Source: Parietaria judaica
Lineage: Eukaryota; Streptophyta; Magnoliopsida; Rosales; Urticaceae
Reading direction: 5' to 3'
Assembly: GCA_954871525.1 (NCBI GenBank)
Contig: OX940865.1
Coordinates: forward strand, 21,436,420 to 21,500,419
DNA: 64,000 nucleotides
In this document: one piece after another, positions 10,801 to 21,255 of the stretch
How positions within the stretch are numbered: position 1 is the first letter of the stretch
Layout: each line of letters starts with the position of its first letter
Position numbers and translations under genes: made by a program
The notes under the pieces: model-generated
Databases searched by the model: none
Seen by the model: only the letters and a program-made list of their open reading frames with translations
What the model was told of the DNA's origin: nothing

Positions 10801-12664
10801 ATCTGAATTAGCTTATGTTATTTACCACATATTATTGTATTTGTATGTTCCATCTTTATATGACTTTAGATACTAATCGGTGTTTTCTCTAGATGCACAT
10901 CTTTTACCTGTCGAGCTTGCTGAGATAGCATCATTAACAAATAGGTAATTTTCCTTTCGTTTATTAAATTCATTATTAGTTCTATTTTGATAATCAATAA
11001 AATCTTCATATAAACTGGATTTTCTCCGATACCAATTCAAATACCGGTGTAAGAATATACTGTTTTCCGTTGCAAAAAAAAAGAAAAGGTTTGCAGTTTC
11101 CATTTCGCAAACACCTGCTATCCAGTACCGGTTAAAAATGTGGAAAAAAATGGGAACTGAAACCCGGGTTTCACCCTTACGTGTATGGAATGTGTGATAT
11201 TTAGTTTCTGATTAGTCTTTTTTTCTCAAATTACTTTTGTGCCCTCCAGTCATGGCGTCGAGAAAATGGCCTGGGATTCATCTGGAGAGCGTTTGGCAAT
11301 ATCATATAAAGACGGTGATGATCTGTACAAAGGCCTAATCGCCGTTTATGACGTCAGAAGAACACCCTTAATCTCTGCATCGCTAATGTGAGGATTTTTA
11401 GATATTAATTTAAACAGTCTCGTCTTTTTTACTTCTCATGTTTATGTATCTTTTTTTATATAAAAAATTCAGTAACACATTAAGTTATTATCTAATGATA
11501 TGATGTAATGCAGTGGTTTTATCAGAGGTCCTGGGGATAATCCAAAGCCGATGTCGTTTTCTTTTCACGACAAGTTCAAACAGGGACCGTTGCTTTCTGT
11601 GGTGAGTCATCTTGGATTTCTTGTTGCTCTTTCCATATGTTGTGTGCATATACCTATATTACGCATGTATCATGTATGTACACACACATATATAGAGACT
11701 AGAGTAATTGATGTCAATAACCCTACAATTTTACTTCTCAGTGTCACTTTGCCCACATAATTTTATTTTATAGTATTTTCAGTTTGGTATAGATTAGAAT
11801 GCCCGTCTCTGATATAAAAATTATAAAAAAACGTTATTTACGTGACTTTATAAATTCGAAATCATTAGTCATAAGATGACCTAAGTAAATAAAAATGAAA
11901 GATAGGGTTGGGCATTCTGCACTAAATTGGAATTTAAGAGGCTCAAGTGCGCACCAAAATATCTCTCCCCCGGATGAACCATATAGCCAAGAGAAACCAT
12001 GAACCAGAATAGAAGAGCTTGCCCCACCCATGAGTAAATATTTCGTAGTAGCCTCATTAGACCGTACATCTTTCTTGGTATATCCAGATAATAAGTAGGA
12101 GCATAAACTGAAACATTCTGGAGCTACAAAGATAGTTATTAAATCGTTAGCACCGCATAAAAACATTCCTCCTAGAGTAGCTGTTAATACGAATAACAGA
12201 AACTCCGTTATAGCCATTTCTGTACATTCAATGTACTCTACGGATAGAGGAATACATAAAGTTGAACATAGTAAAATAAGAAATTGAAAGATTTCGTTGA
12301 AATTGTTCGTTTGGAAATTTCCCGAAAAGCTAATCATAGGTTCTTCTCTCCATCGGAACAAAAGTTTAGGTGGCAAAAGTGCACCAAATGACAAAGTTTA
12401 AGGGGTATCTTAAATTACTACTCATATATGTATATTATTAGATATTAAATGCAACTAGTAGCGGATTTTACAAATTTAGATGAATTTAAATACCGAATTT
12501 CTATTGGGATAATGGCCTAAATTATAGCGTTTTATACAAATTATCTTTCTCGTATCGAATCCATTTGATTCATATCGCTAATTTATCGCTAATCTTTGCA
12601 GTGCTGGAGTACCGGGTTTTGCTGCACTTACCCTCTCATTTTCCGCTCCCATGTTTTGCCTTGA
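7831..12664 (+). CDS. ALADIN: ALADIN nucleoporin (WD40), 14 coding exons
   Basis: Exons: 7831-7888, 7987-8042, 8177-8332, 9007-9121, 9432-9531, 9631-9810, 9942-10000, 10153-10240, 10323-10398, 10479-10578, 10893-10944, 11250-11387, 11514-11601, 12602-12664. They sum to 1329 nt, a 442-residue protein, close to the usual plant ALADIN length. ALADIN is a WD40 nucleoporin that docks at nuclear pore complexes. WD-like blades are visible at about 100-130 ([13 protein letters not shown]), 143-170 (LLEWRPNGG...GGICIWAAS), 212-242 ([16 protein letters not shown]...TIWDV), 250-282 ([13 protein letters not shown]...FYLWE), 295-322 and 348-385 ([18 protein letters not shown]...AVYDVR). The C-terminus [17 protein letters not shown] is a signature of plant ALADIN. 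The start is the first ATG in frame with the conserved N-terminal region; an upstream ATG at 7671 is in another frame. Oddities: a GC-AG intron (9532-9630), a U12-type AT-AC intron (9811-9941) and a plastid insert in the last intron. Confidence 0.95.
9532..9630 (+). other. GC-AG intron of ALADIN
   Basis: Exon 5 ends ...gcttgcaa and the next bases are gcaagtatcg; exon 6 begins after ...attccag. Joining them reads VACKGGICIW, the expected WD strand. The donor is therefore GC rather than GT, with an otherwise strong GCAAGT consensus, as in the minor GC-AG class handled by the major spliceosome. Confidence 0.75.
9811..9941 (+). other. U12-type AT-AC intron of ALADIN
   Basis: Frame continuity (...SPDGR/YLASAS...) puts the junction between ...gatggaag (ending 9810) and atatttggca (starting 9942). 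The intron begins atatcctcac, matching the U12 AT-AC donor ATATCCTY, and ends ...gcttcac. A branch-point-like tctttaac (9924-9931) lies 10-12 nt before the AC end, at the spacing expected for minor-spliceosome introns. No GT donor or AG acceptor at this junction restores the conserved reading. Confidence 0.85.
11961..12361 (-). pseudogene. ndhB: Plastid DNA insertion: ndhB exon 1 fragment
   Basis: On the minus strand a continuous frame of about 130 codons encodes part of chloroplast NdhB, a membrane subunit of the plastid NDH complex: [20 protein letters not shown] through [15 protein letters not shown] to [13 protein letters not shown]. Start, N-terminal part and the rest of the gene are missing, and the sequence is unrelated to ndhB beyond about 11961 and 12361. 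It lies antisense in the last intron of ALADIN, so it cannot be an active NDH gene; it is nuclear-integrated plastid DNA. The frame has no stop and little visible divergence, which suggests recent transfer. A fused frame extends to 11834-12394, but its outer parts are flanking nuclear sequence. Codons for ATTKYLLMG carry ACG where mature NdhB has Met; this may be a normally edited plastid site or a mutation. Confidence 0.93.
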
Positions 12665-12685
12665 ATTTTCATTTTCCTGCTATCC

Positions 12686-12749
12686 AATCCCGTGAAGACC
12701 ATGTTTTGCTTTGTCACCCCTTGCAACCCGTTTTGGTCTTCACGGGATT
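12686..12749 (+). other. Perfect 16-bp hairpin in the ALADIN 3' region
   Basis: aatcccgtgaagacca (12686-12701) and its exact reverse complement (12734-12749) bracket a 32-nt loop, starting 22 nt after the stop codon. If transcribed it would form a stable stem in the 3' UTR. It is not followed by a U-run and plants do not use such terminators, so its role is unknown. A short direct repeat, catgttttgc, occurs in the last exon and again at the start of the loop. Confidence 0.7.
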
Positions 12750-13695
12750 TGTTTCGATTTTTCCTTGTTAAACACAGATATCTTCCTTAACCTGATCTCT
12801 TCTTGTTTTTGAGTGAGATTAAGTTGATTTGTCGAAGATAGTTTCTCTCAATGAAAAAGACCTATTTATACGTGGTTCGGAATTACAACTTGCGAAGTAC
12901 GATTTATTAAACTAACTTAATTAAGGGCCCAAAAAAGAGCCCTCCGTCGTCGGTGCCTGTCACCGAGCTCAGACTCGATCATAAGAACTTACGACTTACG
13001 AGTCGTTACCAAGTGAAAACTGCAACTTGAAAGAAAAGAAGGCTTCAGAATCCAATCAGACAAAGCAAAACGACGACATAATAGAAAGTTTTCTTTATTA
13101 TCTCGTGCATCGTTTTTTATCATACATTACACGCAAGTCACAAAAGCCTTAGCATCCCTCTCTCCCTCCCCTTTTGAATTTGTGCCGGCCTCGACTCCTC
13201 AAATTTCGAGTGTCGAAGTTATTTGTGTTGATCTCCGGTGTTCAAGTAGCATCGATCCAAGTGATACTTCAATCTTCAATGCTCAACGATTGAAGATTTG
13301 AATGCGTTTCACACATGTGGTGGATAGTCGGTATCAATAGAGATTTCATTCGATAATTGAAACTCTCGTGCTCGAAGTGCGTTGGAATTTTTTTTTTCTC
13401 CAAGAAGTTCACAAAAGAAAACCTTCACGCACGCAACAAGATGTATATCGATATTTCTCGCATTAGTTTATTATATTTCCTGTAACCAATTAATTCGAAA
13501 AGTTAAAAAAAAAATACTACAAAATATCAGTATAAATTAAGGTAAATTCATAACACGATCACTGACCGATTCAATTTTACTAGTTAGTCGACGGGTATAA
13601 AATAACTAATGTAGATCTAAAAAAATCAATTATCGTTTATACGGATTAGATTTTAGTATCTGTCAATTAATTTAGTATGTGAAAATGTGTGTGTG

Positions 13696-13767
<72 letters not shown>

Positions 13768-13788
13768 TCAGTGATCTCTTGGACAACA
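12750..13788. other. Spacer between ALADIN and the methyltransferase
   Basis: No gene is visible. Positions 12840-13440 resemble fragments of a decayed LTR retrotransposon (cgtggttcgg, ttcacgcacgcaacaag), but I see no clear ends. An (AT)n tract runs about 13699-13735, followed by (GA)n to about 13760. The GA tract lies immediately before the methyltransferase leader and may belong to its promoter or 5' UTR. Confidence 0.45.
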
Positions 13789-13809
13789 ATGTCTTCTCAG
13801 TCTGAGTGA
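13789..13809 (+). promoter_or_regulatory. Short upstream ORF in the methyltransferase leader
   Basis: ATG at 13789 is followed by five sense codons and TGA (13807-13809), ending 35 nt before the main start at 13845. It is the first ATG after the GA-rich tract. If the transcript includes it, ribosomes must scan past or reinitiate. A GTG at 13806 is in frame with the main gene but is not needed as a start. Confidence 0.5.
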
Positions 13810-13844
13810 AGATAGCAAAATCGGAGCTTTGGGAATCTGGTGGA

Positions 13845-16800
13845 ATGGGCAATGGCGGGTTTGCTCTGTTCTCGGCTTTCGATTCGAAGACTGGTCGGAC
13901 CATTATGTTGGTCCTGCTAACAATGGCTGCTTCCTTCTACATCGGAACTCTCTTCGGAAACCAAGCTCCCATTTACGTCTCTCACCTCAACCCCGACAAC
14001 TCCTCATCTGCTTCCTCCAATCTCGGTTCGTTCGCTCTCTCTTCCTCCTTCGTCCTACTGAATCTGGATTCGGATTTCGAAGTAGCAGAATTGGTTTGTA
14101 GATCTTGTGATGGGTTTTGATATGACCATTCGAGTTGAGATTTACAATGTGAATTGTTTGGGATGTTTTTTATTATTTTTATATGTTTGTTGGATTGTAT
14201 AATTTTATTTACAATTCTCTTATTGTAACTGGGTTTTCGAATTCTTATGCCAATTCTTTGATGGGTTGAAGAATGTTCATGTTCGTGATTTTTTAGGTGA
14301 GCTAGCGGCATAAGTACCCATGTTTTTGGGGCAGCATATTCCCCAAGCTTTAGGTTGCGCGGAATCAATGCCCAAAGGTTGCTTAATTGGGTTGTCCGTC
14401 CCGATTGCCCCGTTAGTGTTAAGCCTTGGGCACATGTGCGTCTACAATTTTTCTTATCACACACATCATCGGAATTGATGCCGATAACTTAATTTTCATG
14501 TCTCCTATGCTATGTGTTATTTGAAAAATCATAGGCGTCGCGTGTCCGGGGCTTAACGTTAACATGACAATGAGACCGAGCAAATCGACAACCCAATTAT
14601 GCAGCCTTTGGGTATTAATATCCGCGCAATTGAAAGCTTGGAAATATGCTGCCCCATTTAATAAAATTTTGATACTTATGCCGCTATATCTTTTTTTTAT
14701 GAGTTACATTATGCAACTTTGACTGTTATATTTATACTTATGAACCAAAAATTGATAATCTTTGTAATATATTTTCTGAGTACTTCATTGATAAATTGTT
14801 CGGATTGGTTTTTGTTTCTTTCAGGTAGCATGTCGTTTACTAATATTGTGGCTCTTACGCACCGGAGATCACGAATATCGATACCCGAAGCGGGATTAGA
14901 TGTGTGCCCGTCGGAGTTCAACGAGTATATTCCATGTCATAACGTTTCGTACGCCCAAAAATTGAAAAACTTAGATCTTTCAAGACGAGAAGAACTCGAG
15001 AGGCACTGTCCCAAAATCGAAGAGCGCTTGTTCTGCTTGGTCCCTCCGCCGAAAGACTATAAGATACCTATAAAATGGCCGACTAGCAGAGATTACGTGT
15101 GGCGGAGCAACGTGAATCACACACATTTGGCTGAGGTCAAAGGCGGTCAAAATTGGGTGCATCCGAAAGGTCAACTCTGGTGGTTTCCCGGCGGTGGGAC
15201 CCACTTTAAGCACGGTGCAGATGAGTATATTGAAAGGTAGTTATAGAGACTTGAGACATTTATACAGTTTGAAGTACACATGCCAATTGCTATCTATTTT
15301 TACAGGAACATAGTGAGATATTCAGTATGTTCCCGAAAACTAGGGTTCTTTCAACGGAAATAATTATAGAAAATTTGTTCAATGCAATGCTTCCTAAGAA
15401 ATTATCTATAGACAAGAGTAATAGCTATATCAAAACCCTCTAGAAAACTTTGATCACTTTTTTCTTTCTTCCAATACATACCGCTTTTAAGGTCAATTTA
15501 TATATCATTGAATATTTGAAGTTTGTTTGACTTTCAGGCTGGGAAATATGATAACTAACGGGACAGGTAATCTACGGTCCGCAGGGATCGTTCAAGTTCT
15601 TGACGTTGGCTGTGGCGTTGCAAGCTTTTCGGCTTATCTTCTTCCATTGGAAATACAAACAATGTCGTTTGCTCCCAAAGACGGGCACGAGAATCAGATA
15701 CAGTTTGCTTTGGAGCGGGGCATCGGCGCGATGATCGCTGCTATAGCCACAAAACAGCTTCCTTATCCCTCTAGCTCTTTCGAGATGGTTCACTGCTCGA
15801 GATGCCGTGTGGATTGGCACGAGAACGGTATTTAAGTTACTTTCAGATTAATTACTATATTAAATGCGTGACTTTTCTTTTCACGTCATCGATCTTACAC
15901 AATTACACATGGTTTGGAAATTCTCACTGTGTTAATGGAGCACCCAATGATGGCTGCAAGATTGTGTTAGACCTCGCTCCTAACATATCAGAAGAAGAAC
16001 AAGGGCAATTATGCCATTTAGTTAATTAGTTTATGTCCCCATAATTATTCTCTTAACAATCATTTTATATTTATAATTTGTTATGTGTAGATGGAATTTT
16101 ACTGAAAGAAGTGGATCGCCTTTTGCGACCGAAGGGCTATTTTGTGTATTCCGCTCCGCCAGCGTACAGGAAGGACAAAGATTTTCCAATGATTTGGGAA
16201 AAAGTGGTGAACATTACTTCATCAATGTGTTGGAAACTCATCGCTCAGAAAGTTCAGACGGCTATCTGGAGAAAAGAGGACAACAAGCCATGCCTGATGA
16301 GAAATGCCGATGAGGGTATTGTAGACATTTGTGATTCCGTGGACGATTCTACCCCTTCGTGGAATAAACCGCTTAGGAATTGTGTCCAAGTCAAGGGCGC
16401 TCAAACACGTCCTCAACAGCTTCCTTCTCGACCGGACCGTCTCTCGGTTTACTCGAATAGTCTCAGCAGAATAGGTAATTCAAATAGTAGCTTTAGGGAA
16501 TAAGATTCTCTGATATTTTTTTATTCAACAATAGGGATTAAATATATGTACCCAAACTAATCCTCTAAAATTAACCAAGATAAGATTGGTAAAAGTCCAT
16601 ATTATTAGAAACTAGAGTAAATATCGCTATATCCCTGAACTTTTCATTTTGTATCATTTTGCCCTCGTTTTTTCCCCTATCAGTTTACCCACCCCCCCCC
16701 CCCCCCCCCCCCCCCCCCCTCTCAAGTTATCACTTTGTATCATTAGGGGCAAACCGATACAAAGTTTTAAGTTCAGGGGGTATCATTGATATAAACCCTA

Positions 16801-17940
16801 GTCCTAGAAACGATGTAGTAATACAATTGACTGAAATAACTAAGTAATGTCGTTATCAAGTTAAATTACTGATGTATATGCTCACACAGGAATTAAACCC
16901 GAGGACCTCACGAAGGATACTACCTTTTGGCAAGAGCAAATCGGTCAATACTGGAAGCTACTCAAAGTCAACGAGACAGAGATACGAAACGTCATGGACA
17001 TGAATGCCTTCTGCGGTGGATTTGCTGCGGCGTTAAGCGCTTCCCCTGTGTGGGTGATGAACATAGTTCCCGTGAGCCTGAAGAACACCTTGTCGGCCAT
17101 TTATGACCGAGGTCTCATCGGCGCTTTCCATAATTGGTATGTACTCGAGTAGCTATTTTCCCTTGTTGAGTTTAATTAAATAAAAAGGGGGCAAAGTAGA
17201 GTTTATTCAAAAATGGGTTTGTTCGCTTCGATAAATGTCGGGTCGGACACGGGTGCTTGTTTGAATTCTATATTTGAGTACAATATACTAATCAGCAACT
17301 ACTAACCACATACATATAATTATTCCTCAAACTTTCTATACTTCAACTTATATCATTACATTGATGAGCTATACTTCAACTTATATTATTACATTAATGA
17401 GCTATATACTTCTACTTATATTATTACATTAATGAGCTAAACACTTCTTTAATAATTCAGGTGTGAACCGTTCTCGACTTATCCTCGCACATACGATCTA
17501 TTGCATGCCAATCATCTCTTCTCACACTACGAGAAACGCAAAGAGAAATGCTTACTTGAGGACCTCATGCTCGAAATGGACCGCATTTTACGACCTAAGG
17601 TATATAACTTTAGTAATTTTTTCCTTTTCTGGTTTCATATTTAGTGGAGAAGTGAAGTTATATAAGAGAAAATAATTTATTAAAAATGGGAAAAACATAA
17701 CCCTGCTCGTGGCTAAAATCGTTAGCCTCTTTCACGTTTCTGTGCTTTATCTTAACGTATCGAAAAAAAATTCCTTTGTAGGGGTTTATTATCGTCAGAG
17801 ACGAGGAATCAATAACGTCGAGAATCCAAGCTCTTGCTCCGAAATATTTGTGGGAAGTTGAATCGCACTTGCTTGAGAATAAAGAGAAGAAGCAAGAAAC
17901 GGTGTTGATTTGCCGGAAGAAGTTCTGGGCAATAGTTTGA
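13845..17940 (+). CDS. PMT-type (QUASIMODO-like) SAM-dependent methyltransferase
   Basis: Coding exons 13845-14025, 14825-15236, 15538-15827, 16091-16474, 16890-17136, 17461-17599 and 17782-17940 give 1812 nt and 603 residues, normal for the family. It is a type II Golgi membrane protein: short cytosolic N-terminus, membrane segment at residues 19-37 ([19 protein letters not shown]), then a lumenal DUF248 methyltransferase domain. Signatures are [53 protein letters not shown], the SAM-binding motif [15 protein letters not shown] (from 218), [15 protein letters not shown] (about 282-296), [51 protein letters not shown] and the C-terminal [14 protein letters not shown]. The family is linked to methylation of pectin (homogalacturonan) and cell adhesion. 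The wording of the conserved blocks is closest, from memory, to Arabidopsis PMT6/PMT7; the exact subgroup is uncertain. All introns are GT-AG. Confidence 0.94.
14303..14686. mobile_element. MULE-like foldback MITE in methyltransferase intron 1
   Basis: Outer ends tagcggcataagta (14303-14316) and tacttatgccgcta (14673-14686) are perfect inverted repeats. Similarity continues inward for over 100 bp with gaps: ggggcagcatatt, ccaagcttt, ttgcgcgga, cccaaaggttgc and aattgggttgtc on the left recur inverted on the right. The element is therefore almost entirely a foldback. No clear 9-bp target duplication was found. It lies between exons 1 and 2 and has no coding capacity. Confidence 0.8.
15895..16029 (+). 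other. Unexplained open, coding-looking segment in intron 3
   Basis: A frame of about 43 codons ([19 protein letters not shown] and on to a stop at 16027-16029) is less AT-rich than the intron around it. It does not belong to the methyltransferase, whose exons 3 and 4 join precisely without it. I do not recognise the peptide on either strand. It may be a fragment of a transposon or of another gene. Confidence 0.35.
16617..16795. mobile_element. Small foldback element with a 28-C run in intron 4
   Basis: The left arm (ccctgaacttttcattttgt...atttgccc-like, about 16630-16665) and the right arm (ggggcaaaccgatacaaag...aagttcaggggg, about 16745-16782) are imperfect inverted repeats around a run of 28 cytosines (16692-16719). 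The arms carry the 'ctgaacttt...tgtatc' type of motif common in MULE-derived MITEs. Exact ends and a target duplication were not resolved. The C run is prone to length change and assembly error. Confidence 0.6.
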
Positions 17941-20127
17941 GCCGTTCCGGAGCAGCATAAAAGCTTTTTATTTTAATTTTTTATTACTTAATTTATTTTT
18001 TCTCAGGTAGAAAGCTTTTCCGTCTGTAAAATCTGGAGCTGTTAAAGAAGTTCTTCAGATTATAGGACCAAATTAGGTCAAAGTGAGTGTATAAATGTGT
18101 AACCATTTTTCTTACCCTATTTATCTTTTGTATTTTATAAGTTTGTAATCACTAAATGATTTTTTGTTTTCTTTCTTTTTGTTTTTATTCCGTGGAGAAA
18201 AACCCTAGAAACGCGGGATTAAACCGGTCCGGAAATTACCTGGTTTCAAACTTAATTATTCAGAGAAAGAATGTCCCACTTGCAAAGTTCTGAAGTTAAA
18301 TCTTCTTGCTTCATGCTGCTCTTCATTAAAATTGATTATTTTTTGTAAAAACAAAAAATCAATTCATATTTGACAAAAAATAAAAAAACCAAATGGAATC
18401 CGGTTTTTTTATTTTATTTTATATACTTATATTAATTTATTTTTAATTCCTAACGGAGCTCGGAATAGCGACAACCGACATAAACTTAATGTCCTGTCCA
18501 AGGCAAGGAATTTTCTCCGAATAGTCTCTAACCATGACGAATGAGATGAGATTATTAAATCCGAGTTTTGGAAAATGGGCTTTGGACCCGGTTTTTTGCC
18601 GATTAGAAGAGCATGAATTTGGTTCCTTTCCAACTCTCAAGCTATGGAAATGGTTAACATGTTTTGATAACGTTGAATTGATGAATTTTAAGGCCAGTGA
18701 AAGTAATTGCTATATTTTCAATGATTATTCATTGCTGTATTTCTCGCCAAATCATGTAAAAAAAAAAAAAAAAAACCTTGTTGCAAACTCGATTAGCCAC
18801 AATAAAAAAAAAAATCATCAAAAATTTTCTAACTGAAAATATAGTCGTTCGTTAATCATAACATTATAGCCATAATTTAGTAGTAAAATTAAGGTTTTTA
18901 AAGAAACTAATCTAATCTCTTACAACATTTTCCACTTATTTTTTTTTTCTGACAAAGAAATAAGATGAGTATTCTCAAAGTCAACGTTCGTTCTCGTATG
19001 GAATTATTATCATGATTGACTAGCATTATTCAACGCCTGATCACTACAAAAGCACTACTCTTATTACCTTAGAGGGCATCACATCATATTATTTATTTGT
19101 GCATGAGGATTTTAGTTATTACCCAGCATTATATTTGGTATATAATTATTTAAAAGTAAAAAAAAAAACCTTATATTGTTGCGAATAAATAGTAATAATT
19201 ACTACTTTAAGTTTAGCCCTAACATCTTAGAGTATGCGACCTTTTTGCACATATATAAAGATTTCACATTCTGTACATTTGTGTGTACATTTAGTTACAT
19301 TGCGTTATACATAATCACACACACATATATATACATACATACATATATATGATATAGTTAAGGAAATAAAAGAAAAGGCAATCGAGAAAGGCAGGCAGTC
19401 CACTAAATAGGATGATTTGACAAGACAACCCCACGCCTGTCCCCTTCTCACCTTCCTCATCCTGGCTTCCTCCAAACCCAAAACATCACCCCATTCCCAT
19501 TATTTCTCTCTCTGTGTACATATATATATATATATATTATATACATATAGCATTGTAAATATATAAGACTTTAGTTTTTAATAAATTTTTTAGTGTTAAA
19601 AGTTTGAAGTTTCATGTTTAATTATACAAGTTCAAATACTTAACCGTACGATTTTTTTTTTTGAAAAATACACGAAAATTGACCGAGTAAGTGTTTACTA
19701 TAGAATTAAGAATGAAAATAAGTTTTTTTTTTTTTTTTTTGGAATTGTAAGAAGAAGTATATTGCATAATTCTTTGAAAACTATAGTATTATTTATTTTA
19801 GTTTCAGAAAACTATATTAGAGCATTTTATCAACCTCTTGCCCAATTAGAACAATAAACAGATATATTAATTAGTAGTGCTTATGGTTTTAGGTAAACTC
19901 TACAAAATGATATCTAACTAATCATTAAAAAAAAAAAAACTCAATAACGAGCTTGAATACAAGCTATAGTATTATATATAAACCAGAATTTACAGACTAA
20001 AAAAATATTTTCACAAAAAAAATAAAAAAATAAAGAATAAAGAATTTCTATCAAGAATTCATTTTTGACATAATACACATGAATGCTTCCATGTTTTTGA
20101 AGTTCGATCATGAACATATATAAACCA

Positions 20128-20129
<2 letters not shown>

Positions 20130-20182
<53 letters not shown>
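20130..20182. repeat. (TA)n microsatellite
   Basis: About 26 uninterrupted TA dinucleotides. Confidence 0.95.
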
Positions 20183-20186
<4 letters not shown>

Positions 20187-21167
20187 AGGTTTGCCTGGAC
20201 GCAGAAAAAATAATATGTATATATGTTTCTTTTATATTTAAGTGGTTTTGGCCACTTTTTTCACGTGCCCGTAAAATATGTGCATGTGCATTAAACCGGT
20301 TTTTGGAATATATGTATGCGATGAATAATTGAACTCACTAGCTAGGGCTTAAAATTTACGTTGGGTTACAACGAAACAATTTATAGTACTGTATTGTTTG
20401 TGCGTCAATTGATACTGATAAATATGTACAATTTATATGTTAATTACTTGCCCGTATTGATTATTTTATCGTACAATTATAATATGGTCTTTATTGTAGC
20501 CCTTTCCTTTCTTACTGTGACTGATCAGATCATTTTGTATTTTATCCAATTTCAGTCACAAGACATATTAATGTCATTTATTATAACTCGAATATGGATT
20601 TTAATTGCCGGACTTAACGAAGATACAAGGGGAAAAAACCAATTATAAAAAAATACAAGATTCACGAGTTTTTGGATATATATTCAGTGTAATTAAGAAC
20701 TTAAAAATATGCCGTGATATTTTTAAATAATTTAAGAATTTTCTTACCACCATTATCTCAAAAAAAAAATTAGAGCTTTCAAAGCACTCATCTCAATTGG
20801 ACTTTTAATTTTGGCCCTAATTTTTTTCTTTCTTTAAAAAAGATATATATGACGTCATAAATTCACCACCCTTGACTATATCAATCAAGAACTGGAATAA
20901 AAGACGTGCTGATTTATAGAATAATAAGATCCTTTTGAAAGAATTAGGATGAGCAAAAGCAAATATTTGTGTCACAAATTGGTCTTAATTCGACAAGGGA
21001 TATCAAACTTTAACAAGTGATAATATAAAGAAAGTTTCAATCAAAACGTTGGTTTCTTTTCGTAATTAGAATATTGGAGTTTAATACTCATAGGTTAGAA
21101 TCCGAATAATTAAGACACCCTTGAGACATAATCCTACACGCACTTTCTGAAAAATCATTCTGTCACA

Positions 21168-21238
<71 letters not shown>

Positions 21239-21255
21239 TAATTATTATTATTATA
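21168..21255. repeat. (TTA)n microsatellite
   Basis: Nearly perfect TTA repeats over about 88 bp with one interruption (ttactaatt) near 21236-21244. Confidence 0.95.

Noticed and set aside
11834..12394. A 186-codon frame read as a functional ndhB-like gene
   Set aside because: Only the middle is NdhB; both ends are nuclear sequence, most of the gene is missing, and it lies antisense in an intron.
18427..18640. Minus-strand open frames of 65-68 codons after the methyltransferase
   Set aside because: No recognisable motif, no exon structure, and two overlapping frames compete; probably chance.
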